From NCBI GenBank assembly GCA_964447605.1, contig CAYUTA010000084.1, positions 1 to 8,665 of the forward strand: a stretch of 8,665 nucleotides of DNA, given 5' to 3'. The first letter of the stretch is position 1, and each line of letters opens with the position of its first letter. Made by a program: the position numbers and the translations under genes. The notes under the pieces were generated by a model. It made no database searches and was not told the DNA's origin. It saw nothing but the letters and a program-made list of their open reading frames with translations. Below are positions 1 to 5,618 of this stretch, piece after piece. Origin of the DNA: CAYUTA01 sp964447605. Lineage in GTDB: Bacteria; Bacillota; Clostridia; Christensenellales; CAG-138.

Positions 1-247
1 GATGCATTGTGATTTGGTGTGCAATCTTGGCATAACACGTGTCAATACCATCTAGGAAAAAAGAACAACAGTTTTCCCCAAATACGTCAGTCAAAAGTGA
101 AGATATCTCTGTGTTGCTAGAGAGATCACTTTATAATTCAACTTCGTTAAGTTAATATCGAATAACTCCCCCACAGGCCAACCGACTCCGCCGCCTTCCG
201 GGCGGCTTTCCTTTTCCATTTCGCATTCCGTTATCAACCACCCACAT
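1..247. other. AT-rich flank replacing the 3' half of feoB; no gene recognised
   Basis: This segment is visibly richer in A and T (especially 1-165) than the GC-rich genes to its right. No convincing coding region is visible in it; all six frames are broken. It contains two small inverted repeats: ATCTCT (105-110) with AGAGAT (121-126), and AACTT-CGTT-AAGTT near 140-153. A terminator-like hairpin lies at 190-216. FeoB homology stops at about 245, so the segment starts where feoB should continue. It may be the end of an inserted mobile element, a rearrangement scar, or an assembly join. I recognise no insertion-sequence terminal repeat or intron end here. Confidence 0.5.
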
Positions 248-1549
248 GGTCAGCGCCTGTTTGCCGCAGGCTGCGCAGCACTTGAAGCAGCGGTCCAAAT
301 TGAACGCTACGCGCGGCAGGTAGCCAAAGTCCTCAAGCAACGTAAACAGCGGGAAAAAAATCGCCATCGGCGGCAGCATCACCGACACCACCCACGCCAT
401 TACGCGGTATACGCCGTGAGCCAGCAGGTCGATGATTGCCTGGCTTACGCCGATATACGCCATTCCAAGCGCAAGCTGATCCTCCAGATAAAAAAGCCCG
501 TCTGCCAGCAACTCGGAGGGAACGTTCGCCCCGGTGATCGTCAGCCAGAAGATCCCAAGCAGCATCAGCAGCATGATCGGAAAGCCCGTTGCCTTGCTCG
601 TAAACAGCTGATCGAGCCGCCGGTCCAGGCGGCACCGCTGTCGCTGTGAATCGACGCGCACCTCTTTTGCTATCTGCTCTGCGGTCGTCACAAACGCCGC
701 CGCCAGATCATCCTGCAGGCGCTGCCGGGATGTTCCCTGTCCTTCAAGAGTTGCGTGAACTTCCGCCAGCGCTTCCGCCACGCCGGGCGCCTTCGTTACG
801 TCGAAGTCCAAATACGCCTTTGTCGCATCCAGCAGGCCTGCATTGGCGTCCAGCAGGCGCGCGCAAAGCCAGCGAATATCAACGCGCTTTTTCCTGTCCG
901 CCAACGCCGCCTCCACAAGCGGGCTGAGCATGTTGATCGCCCACTCGATGTGCGCGGGATATCGTACCAGATACTCGCGCGGCCGGTCCGGTTGTGCGGA
1001 TAGCAGCTCCAATGCATTCAAAAGCTCCTTCAGGCCCTGATTGCTGCGCGCAGTCGTGCCGATCACGGGTACATGCAAACGATCGGCCAGCTTTTTTAAA
1101 TCGGGTGTAAGGCTTTTCTTGCGCGCCTCGTCCATGAGGTTGACCGCTACCGCTACGTGCGGCATGGCCTCCATGACCTGGAGCACCAGGTTGAGATTGC
1201 GCTCGATGCAGGTTGCGTCGCACACGACCACCACCGCGTCGGGCCCGCCGAAGCAGATGAAGTCACGCGCGACCTCCTCTTCAACGGAATGCGCCATCAG
1301 CGAATAGCAACCGGGAATATCCACCAGCACATAATCGCGTCCGTTGTGATGGCAGCGTCCCTGTGCATTGACGACGGTCTTGCCCGGCCAGTTTCCCGTG
1401 TGCTGCTTCATGCCCGTGAGCGCGTTAAAAATCGTGCTTTTTCCCACGTTCGGATTCCCGGCCAGCGCCACTACCCGGTCGTCTCCGGAGCGGCGTTGTA
1501 CGGCGAGCCCGCCCGGTGCGAATGCGTCCGCCGCCGCGGCCGCCGTCAT
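152..1549 (-). CDS. feoB: Ferrous iron transport protein B, truncated after the first gate region
   Basis: FeoB is the inner-membrane Fe(II) importer with an N-terminal G domain. Visible motifs, numbered from the ATG at 1549: G1 GNPNVGKST at residues 31-39, GNWPGKTV just after, G3 DIPG at 77-80, and G4 NLMD at 137-140. An accessory helical region follows. Membrane segments begin near residue 322, and the first gate segment with FTLLEDFGYLPRVAF lies near 402-416. Homology ends at residue 435 (nt 245), where a conserved G-F-G-C-N stretch should follow. The last 30 residues are unrelated and basic, and the total is 465 residues against the usual 600-800. The core second half of the channel is therefore absent, and transport is unlikely. 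The ATG at 1549 is preferred because it overlaps the feoA stop as ATGA; the upstream in-frame extension lies inside feoA. The gene may be broken by insertion, rearrangement or misassembly. Confidence 0.9.
   Translation of the reverse strand: MTAAAAADAFAPGGLAVQRRSGDDRVVALAGNPNVGKSTIFNALTGMKQHTGNWPGKTVVNAQGRCHHNGRDYVLVDIPGCYSLMAHSVEEEVARDFICFGGPDAVVVVCDATCIERNLNLVLQVMEAMPHVAVAVNLMDEARKKSLTPDLKKLADRLHVPVIGTTARSNQGLKELLNALELLSAQPDRPREYLVRYPAHIEWAINMLSPLVEAALADRKKRVDIRWLCARLLDANAGLLDATKAYLDFDVTKAPGVAEALAEVHATLEGQGTSRQRLQDDLAAAFVTTAEQIAKEVRVDSQRQRCRLDRRLDQLFTSKATGFPIMLLMLLGIFWLTITGANVPSELLADGLFYLEDQLALGMAYIGVSQAIIDLLAHGVYRVMAWVVSVMLPPMAIFFPLFTLLEDFGYLPRVAFNLDRCFKCCAACGKQALTMWVVDNGMRNGKGKPPGRRRSRLACGGVIRY
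190..216 (+). terminator. Rho-independent terminator-like hairpin reading rightwards
   Basis: GCCGCC (190-195) pairs with GGCGGC (201-206) around a 5-nt loop, followed by TTTCCTTTT. On the plus strand this resembles an intrinsic terminator for a transcript entering from the left, convergent with feoB. No gene is visible between base 1 and the hairpin, so the transcript it would serve lies outside the window or has been lost. Confidence 0.5.
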
Positions 1550-1797
1550 ATACGCGCCTCCTCGCACCCTGTAATACGTACCGTCCCCGCATCTTCGCAG
1601 CGCAACGCAATAATTGCGCCGCGGATGCCGTACGCCACAGGATCGCCAAGCGGACTGCACTCAACGCACGTCACCCGTGTGCCGGAAATCAGTCCGATGT
1701 CCTGTAATCTGCGCCGCATGTCGCCGCTTGCGTCAAGCGCGCAGACAACCGCCTGTTGCCCTGGTTTCAGAGAAATTAAAGTTTCCGGGTTCTCCAT
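1546..1797 (-). CDS. feoA: Ferrous iron transport protein A (FeoA, SH3-like)
   Basis: This is a small cytoplasmic protein of 83 residues, the usual size for FeoA, which assists or regulates FeoB-mediated Fe(II) uptake. The pattern L-K-P-G near residues 10-13, then RRRLQDIGLISGTRV at about 28-42, then SPLGDPVAYGIRGAIIALR at about 48-66, is the standard FeoA signature of an SH3-like beta barrel. The ATG at 1797 is chosen because AGGAGG (1806-1811 in plus coordinates) lies 8 nt upstream. A TTG one codon earlier is possible but too close. The stop overlaps the feoB start by ATGA, implying translational coupling. The gene itself looks intact, although its partner is truncated. Confidence 0.93.
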   Translation of the reverse strand: MENPETLISLKPGQQAVVCALDASGDMRRRLQDIGLISGTRVTCVECSPLGDPVAYGIRGAIIALRCEDAGTVRITGCEEARI

Positions 1798-1805
1798 CAA
1801 ACATT

Positions 1806-1811
1806 CCTCCT
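1806..1811 (-). promoter_or_regulatory. Strong Shine-Dalgarno site of feoA
   Basis: The minus strand reads AGGAGG followed by 8 nt and then ATG at 1797. The perfect match and spacing fix the feoA start at this ATG rather than the adjacent TTG. Confidence 0.85.
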
Positions 1812-1991
1812 GAATTTCTGCGTCTGAATAGACAAAGCTACCCTATGGTATGCCGCGTTGTCATGTTCTGTGACGCGCGCATAAGCGCATGTTCAGCAAA
1901 GCTTCCGCCGCCGTTTTTATGTGCATGTAAACCATCCTTCATGCCCGCCCGCGTCCCCTGCCGAAGCGCCCCGCGGGTTAGCCGCATGAAC

Positions 1992-2019
1992 TGCTTTTAT
2001 AAAAGCAAGCGCATTGCTT
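1992..2019. promoter_or_regulatory. Palindromic operator candidate over the feoAB promoter
   Basis: TGCTTTTATAAAAGCA (1992-2007) is a perfect 16-bp palindrome covering the -10 box. It overlaps a second inverted repeat, AAGCAA (2003-2008) with TTGCTT (2014-2019), in the promoter spacer. A repressor bound here would block RNA polymerase. Feo operons are commonly controlled by metal-sensing repressors, but the sequence does not match the Fur, PerR, DtxR or MntR consensus as I know them, so the regulator is unassigned. Confidence 0.5.
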
Positions 2020-2024
2020 GTAAA
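1996..2024 (-). promoter_or_regulatory. Sigma-A-type promoter for feoAB
   Basis: On the minus strand a -35 box TTTACA (2019-2024) and a -10 box TATAAA (1996-2001) each match the vegetative consensus at five of six positions and are separated by exactly 17 nt. Transcription would start near 1988-1990 and leave a leader of about 190 nt before feoA. No other promoter of this quality was seen upstream of feoA. Confidence 0.65.
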
Positions 2025-2172
2025 AAGATTGTCACGGCTTTTTTCCGGTTCCGTCCGACTTGCCCGTGGAGCGGATCGCCCGGCTGGGCGGTTTCCCTGA
2101 ACCCGCATCGTTCTTGCGCAAATGTATGATGATTGCATTTTCGTGCGCTTGCCCTGCCGCCCCGGGTTTGGC

Positions 2173-2201
2173 TTGAAAGTTTTGTCGAGAAATGATAACA
2201 T
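2173..2201 (+). promoter_or_regulatory. Promoter for the tandem sulfatase-fold genes
   Basis: TTGAAA (2173-2178) is followed after 17 nt by TAACAT (2196-2201), inside an AT-rich stretch at 2173-2220. The -35 matches five of six and the -10 four of six consensus positions. Transcription would begin near 2208 and read into the gene at 2285. It diverges from the feoAB promoter about 150 bp away. Confidence 0.5.
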
Positions 2202-2232
2202 AAATTTATATACCTATTATGAAAGGATGGTC

Positions 2233-2277
2233 GTGCGCAGCGTCAGCCGCCTGCCCGTCTCTGCGCCGCTTGGATAA
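2233..2277 (+). CDS. Possible 14-codon leader peptide upstream of the first sulfatase-fold gene
   Basis: A Shine-Dalgarno-like GAAAGGA (2221-2227) precedes a GTG at 2233 by 5 nt. That frame runs 14 codons to TAA at 2275-2277, ending 7 nt before the ATG of the next gene. An ATG at 2227 in the same frame is too close to the ribosome site. The peptide (VRSVSRLPVSAPLG) has no recognisable motif. Its main support is that the only good ribosome site upstream of the next gene feeds this frame. It could equally be chance. Confidence 0.25.
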   Translation: MRSVSRLPVSAPLG

Positions 2278-2284
2278 CACGCCC

Positions 2285-3718
2285 ATGGAGACTCCCGTTA
2301 AAAAACCGCGTCTGCTGCAGCCGCTGCTGTTGGTTTCGCTCTGGTGCGCGCTGCCGTCTCTGTTTTTATACTGCAACAACGCCTATGAGGTGCCGCTTAC
2401 CGATGTCCTGCTTCCGCTGGCCGTCTCCGTACTGTCGGGCGTTCTCTGCTTTTTCGTGCTCCGCCTTGTTGTCAGGCAACCCTGGTTTGCCGCGTTGCTG
2501 AGCGTGGTCTGCATGGGCCTGTTTTTGAACTTCAATTTTATAGTGGCGCTGGTGGACGCGCTGTTTGACGGCGTACGCGTGCGCGTATACTACATTGCGG
2601 CCGCCGTCGTCGGCGCAGCGCTCATCTCCGCGCTGCTGCCGCTGCGAAAGAAGCCTGCCATATCGGAGATCATTGGCCGGCTGGCGCTCATTGCGGTGGC
2701 TGTGATTCTGGCAATCAACGTCGTCACCGCCGTGCCGAACGTTATCAGGCGGTTAAGGGCCACCTCCTACTCTGCCTCCGGCGCAGCCGACACCGAGCGC
2801 ACGCTGCCAAACCTGTACTATTTCATTGTGGACGAGTATGCGTCGTTTTCCGAAATGAAGCGGTATTACGACTATGACAATTCCGAATTCCACGACTTTT
2901 TAACGAACGCGGGTTTTTGTGTGTCCGACAACAGCTATAACCGCGGCGGCGGCACGATTCAGAACATGGCCGACAACATGAACCTCGGGCCTGTCGCCAC
3001 CGATGCCATGACGCTTGCCGAGCATACGGAGCTGTTCAACAACGGCACGCTCTACGGTGTTCTGGAAGGCATGGGGTACGAACTGTACCAGCTCGGCTCC
3101 CTGTATCCGCTGCCCAAGCTGCTGGAAAAGACCTCCCTCCTGTCCCAAAGCGGCGCGGCGACCATGAACGGCGAAACCGCGCTGGAAATCCTCGTTACCA
3201 ACTCCATGCTCATGCCGCTGCCGACCATGCTCTACTGGCGGCGCGTCGGCGCAAGCGGCGACATGGCGGTGTTCGACTGGCTCGACGACCCCGCGCACTA
3301 CAGTTTAAAGAGCAACCGCGCCATCTTTGCGTATGCGTGCTGCCCGCACCCGCCGTTTTACTACGATGCGGACGGCAACCCCGTGGATGCGGCCAACTGG
3401 GAGAACTGGTCGGATTTAAGCTATTATCGCGACCAGTATATCTATATCACAAAGCGGATGAAGCAAACCGTTTCCACAATATTGGAGCACGATCCCAGAG
3501 CTGTGATTCTGCTGCAATCCGACCACGGGCTGCGCTACCATGAGGACAGCGAGAAGCCGCATACCTTCTGGATTGAGACCGCTTACCAGCGGCAGATTTT
3601 CAACGCGCTGTACGTTGGCGGCGAGCCCGTGGACATCACCGGCCTTTCCGGCTACAACACCTGGCGCGCGCTGCTCAACGCGCTCGGCGGGGATTATCCC
3701 CTGCTGCCGGAGGAATAG
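2285..3718 (+). CDS. Membrane-anchored sulfatase/phosphatase-fold enzyme, paralogue 1
   Basis: This 477-residue protein has about five predicted helices near residues 11-30, 39-62, 67-90, 101-119 and 131-151, followed by an extracytoplasmic domain of the alkaline phosphatase/sulfatase superfamily. Visible marks are PNLYYFIVDEYASF with acidic D183/E184 as likely metal ligands, YDYDNSEFHDFL, a G-G-G-T with T224 as possible nucleophile, PHPPFYYDADGNP, and QSDHG with D413/H414 as metal ligands. This architecture resembles LtaS-like transferases and related enzymes that modify envelope polymers; the substrate is unknown. The ATG at 2285 is chosen because the N-terminus then aligns residue for residue with the downstream paralogue (both reach LWCALP at residue 24). 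An in-frame ATG at 2219 has no ribosome site. Its neighbour at 3783 is a diverged duplicate, likely cotranscribed. Confidence 0.8.
   Translation: METPVKKPRLLQPLLLVSLWCALPSLFLYCNNAYEVPLTDVLLPLAVSVLSGVLCFFVLRLVVRQPWFAALLSVVCMGLFLNFNFIVALVDALFDGVRVRVYYIAAAVVGAALISALLPLRKKPAISEIIGRLALIAVAVILAINVVTAVPNVIRRLRATSYSASGAADTERTLPNLYYFIVDEYASFSEMKRYYDYDNSEFHDFLTNAGFCVSDNSYNRGGGTIQNMADNMNLGPVATDAMTLAEHTELFNNGTLYGVLEGMGYELYQLGSLYPLPKLLEKTSLLSQSGAATMNGETALEILVTNSMLMPLPTMLYWRRVGASGDMAVFDWLDDPAHYSLKSNRAIFAYACCPHPPFYYDADGNPVDAANWENWSDLSYYRDQYIYITKRMKQTVSTILEHDPRAVILLQSDHGLRYHEDSEKPHTFWIETAYQRQIFNALYVGGEPVDITGLSGYNTWRALLNALGGDYPLLPEE
3621..3717 (+). repeat. 97-nt exact direct repeat, copy 1 (3' end of paralogue 1)
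   Basis: This block encodes the C-terminal 32 residues (EPVDITGLSGYNTWR... to PLLPEE) plus the first two bases of the stop codon. It is identical base for base to 5080-5176, including every third codon position. The bases immediately outside differ on both sides. Confidence 0.95.
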
Positions 3719-3782
3719 CGTGCGGATTGCCAACGCCAAATGGATCGCAGACCTATTACGATAGAAAGGAACCTATGCCGGT

Positions 3783-5177
3783 ATGAAGACTGTTAACACA
3801 AAATGGAACTTTCTCTCTTCCATGATTCTGGTTGTGCTCTGGTGCGCGCTTCCCGGCCTGTGTCTGTTTCTCAACAATGCCTATGAAATGCCTTTTCGCG
3901 ACGTTCTGCTCCCCGTAATATGCTCCGTCCTGCTTGGAGCGCTCTGTTTTTTTATTTGCCTGACCGTGTTTCGGGATCAAAATTTTTCCTCGCTGCTGAC
4001 CGTGGCCGGCATGGGGTTGTTCCTGAATTTCAATTTTATAATCGATTTGATAAACTGGATTCATCCGGTTGAACGGCTTCGGCCATACTACGTTGCGGCC
4101 GCCGTGCTGTTCGCCGTTATGTTCTGCGTGTTGCTGTTTTTGAAAAAGAAAACCCGGCTACTTCCAATCCTAAATCGGCTGACCCTGTGCGCGATTGTTT
4201 CCATTCTGGCCGTCAGCCTGGCTTTTTCCGCGCCAAGCCTGATTGAGAAACTCCGTGCGCCCCGGTACCATCCGGCCAAATCCCCATCGGAATCCGGCAG
4301 CGCCATGCCGAATATCTATTATATCCTGTCCGACGAATACGCGTCGTTTACCCAGATGAAATACCGTTATGATTACGATAATGCCGGGTTCTATGACTTC
4401 CTGTCGGAAGCCGGATTTTATATCTCCGACAGCAGCTACAATCTCTCCGGCGATTCCATGCTCAATATCACCGCCATCGTGAACCTGGGTCCCGTCCTCT
4501 CCGACGCAACCCTGCGTAAGGAGCAGTGGGAACTGCTCAATAACGCGCGTTTATACGGCATTTTGGAAGGCATGGGCTACGACCTGTTTCAAATCGGAAA
4601 CCTCTATCCCCTGCCCTCGTTGACCCCCTATGTGCAAAGCCACGCGACCGCAGAAAACGGAGCGGCCGCAATGGAAATCCTCATCACGAACTCCATGCTC
4701 CGGCCCTTTTCCCGCGCGCTATATTGGGAGGCCGTATTCGAGTCCCGCGCGCACTCGTTTGCGTATTTTGACGACCCCGCGCATTACGCAGCGAGCAACC
4801 GTGCGACATTTTTCTATATTTGCAGCCCGCACGTTCCCTACTATTGTGACGCAAACGGGAACCGCACCGATATGGACAACTGGATGAACCGCAAGGACCT
4901 GCGTTATTATTTGGGGCAGTTTATCTATATAACCGGCAGGCTGGAAACGATGATTTCTTCCATTCTGGAAAACGACCCGGATGCCATTATTGTATTGCAA
5001 TCCGACCACGGGCAGCGACACGTTGGCGACGACCTCGACACGCGCCGCATCCTCAACGCGCTCTATATGGGCAAGGGCCGCGAGCCCGTGGACATCACCG
5101 GCCTTTCCGGCTACAACACCTGGCGCGCGCTGCTCAACGCGCTCGGCGGGGATTATCCCCTGCTGCCGGAGGAATAA
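3783..5177 (+). CDS. Membrane-anchored sulfatase/phosphatase-fold enzyme, paralogue 2
   Basis: This is a 464-residue tandem paralogue of the preceding gene with the same plan: about five N-terminal membrane helices, then an extracytoplasmic catalytic domain. Conserved marks are PNIYYILSDEYASF (D184/E185), YDYDNAGFYDFL, a G-D-S-M in which S225 aligns with T224 of the first copy as possible nucleophile, SPHVPYYCDANGN, and QSDHG (D408/H409). The region after QSDHG is about a dozen residues shorter than in the first copy. The start at 3783 follows AGAAAGGA at 3763-3770 by 12 nt; an ATG at 3775 opens only a three-codon frame. The 64-nt gap after the first gene contains no terminator, so the pair is probably one operon. 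The family suggests phosphoglycerol or phosphoethanolamine transfer, or sulfatase/phosphatase action on an envelope glycan, but no substrate can be read from sequence. Confidence 0.8.
   Translation: MKTVNTKWNFLSSMILVVLWCALPGLCLFLNNAYEMPFRDVLLPVICSVLLGALCFFICLTVFRDQNFSSLLTVAGMGLFLNFNFIIDLINWIHPVERLRPYYVAAAVLFAVMFCVLLFLKKKTRLLPILNRLTLCAIVSILAVSLAFSAPSLIEKLRAPRYHPAKSPSESGSAMPNIYYILSDEYASFTQMKYRYDYDNAGFYDFLSEAGFYISDSSYNLSGDSMLNITAIVNLGPVLSDATLRKEQWELLNNARLYGILEGMGYDLFQIGNLYPLPSLTPYVQSHATAENGAAAMEILITNSMLRPFSRALYWEAVFESRAHSFAYFDDPAHYAASNRATFFYICSPHVPYYCDANGNRTDMDNWMNRKDLRYYLGQFIYITGRLETMISSILENDPDAIIVLQSDHGQRHVGDDLDTRRILNALYMGKGREPVDITGLSGYNTWRALLNALGGDYPLLPEE
5080..5176 (+). repeat. 97-nt exact direct repeat, copy 2 (3' end of paralogue 2)
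   Basis: Identical to 3621-3717. Just upstream, the aligned codons for NALY already differ at synonymous sites (CTGTAC against CTCTAT), so the boundary of identity is sharp. After the block the two genes end with different stop codons, TAG and TAA. Confidence 0.95.
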
Positions 5178-5198
5178 CCGCCTCCCGTGCAGCAGGAT

Positions 5199-5259
5199 GG
5201 CGGGCGAAGCTTTGGGCATCTTCGATGTCCTGTCCGCCCGCCGGTCCCTATGCATTTTT
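5199..5259 (+). terminator. Nested hairpin plus T-run after the paralogue pair
   Basis: GGCGGGCG (5199-5206) pairs with CGCCCGCC (5235-5242). Inside it, GGGCATC (5214-5220) pairs with GATGTCC (5224-5230) around a TTC loop with one G-U pair. A run of five T (5255-5259) follows, 12 nt beyond the stem. It probably ends the sulfatase-fold operon. The gap before the T-run makes it a non-ideal intrinsic terminator, and it ends only 12 nt before the next promoter's -10 box. Confidence 0.5.
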
Positions 5260-5268
5260 ATGGCCCTG

Positions 5269-5303
5269 TGATATACTGTCGGGCATACGCGAGCCACAGT
5301 ATA
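5269..5303 (+). promoter_or_regulatory. Extended -10 promoter with inverted-repeat operator for the ACT/DUF711 operon
   Basis: TGATATACT (5269-5277) is an extended -10 element, and the -35 region is weak. The arm TATACTGT (5272-5279) overlaps the -10 box and is mirrored exactly by ACAGTATA (5296-5303), with 24 bp between arm centres. Transcription would start near 5284, between the two arms, which is a good position for a dimeric or tetrameric repressor. The regulator is not identified. Confidence 0.5.
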
Positions 5304-5330
5304 CAACCGTTTTAGGAGGAAGCAACGCTT

Positions 5331-5606
5331 ATGAAACGCGCTATTGTCACCGTCGTCGGACACGACCGTGTGGGAATCATCGCCCGCGTCAGCACACGGC
5401 TGTCGGATTACAACGTTAACGTATTGGATATCAGCCAGACCGTCATGGAGCGCTATTTTACCATGGTCATGCTCGTCGACGTACAGGACTGTACAGTGGA
5501 GTTTCCCGTGCTGCGCGACGCGCTCGGCACGCTTGGAGAGGCGCTGGCGCTTTCCATCCGCATACAGCACGAGGATATCTTCAACGCCATGCACGCGGTA
5601 AACTAG
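5331..5606 (+). CDS. ACT domain protein, UPF0237 family
   Basis: This 91-residue protein is a single ACT domain, the small fold that binds amino acids or similar ligands in metabolic regulators. The N-terminus AIVTVVGHDRVGIIARVS has the G-x-D-x-x-G-I-x-A turn (G10, D12, G15) that forms the ligand site in ACT domains such as those of GcvR. It is followed by the helix and strand of LSDYNVNVLDISQTVM and YFTMVMLVDV. The length matches the stand-alone UPF0237 family. The start at 5331 follows AGGAGGA (5314-5320) by 10 nt. The next gene begins 12 nt after its stop; this ACT/DUF711 gene pair is conserved in many Bacillota, which suggests that the ACT protein senses a ligand for, or binds to, its partner. 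The actual ligand is unknown. Confidence 0.92.
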   Translation: MKRAIVTVVGHDRVGIIARVSTRLSDYNVNVLDISQTVMERYFTMVMLVDVQDCTVEFPVLRDALGTLGEALALSIRIQHEDIFNAMHAVN

Positions 5607-5618
5607 GGGTAACCTGCT

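Larger units (their letters stand above)
1812..2172. other. Divergent intergenic region, feoA side
   Basis: About 360 bases hold the feoAB promoter and palindromes and the long feoAB leader, but no gene I can support. A 94-codon minus-strand reading frame at 1917-2201 has low-complexity composition, no recognisable domain and no Shine-Dalgarno site. It also overlaps both promoters, so I do not call it. The TATAAAAG palindrome stands out from the GC-rich surroundings. Confidence 0.55.

Noticed and set aside
1..35. Tail of a hydrophobic coding region (CIVIWCAILA then stop) entering from the left
   Set aside because: Eleven codons are too few to distinguish from chance.
230..250. Group II intron boundary at the feoB breakpoint
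   Set aside because: The minus-strand sequence after the break does not begin with the usual GUGYG, and no intron 3' structural domain is visible in 1-247.
1157..1813. 218-codon plus-strand frame across feoA and the feoB G domain
   Set aside because: It is antisense to two clear genes with canonical motifs.
1917..2201. 94-codon minus-strand reading frame between feoA and the first sulfatase-fold gene
   Set aside because: No ribosome site, no recognisable domain, biased basic composition, and it overlaps both divergent promoters.
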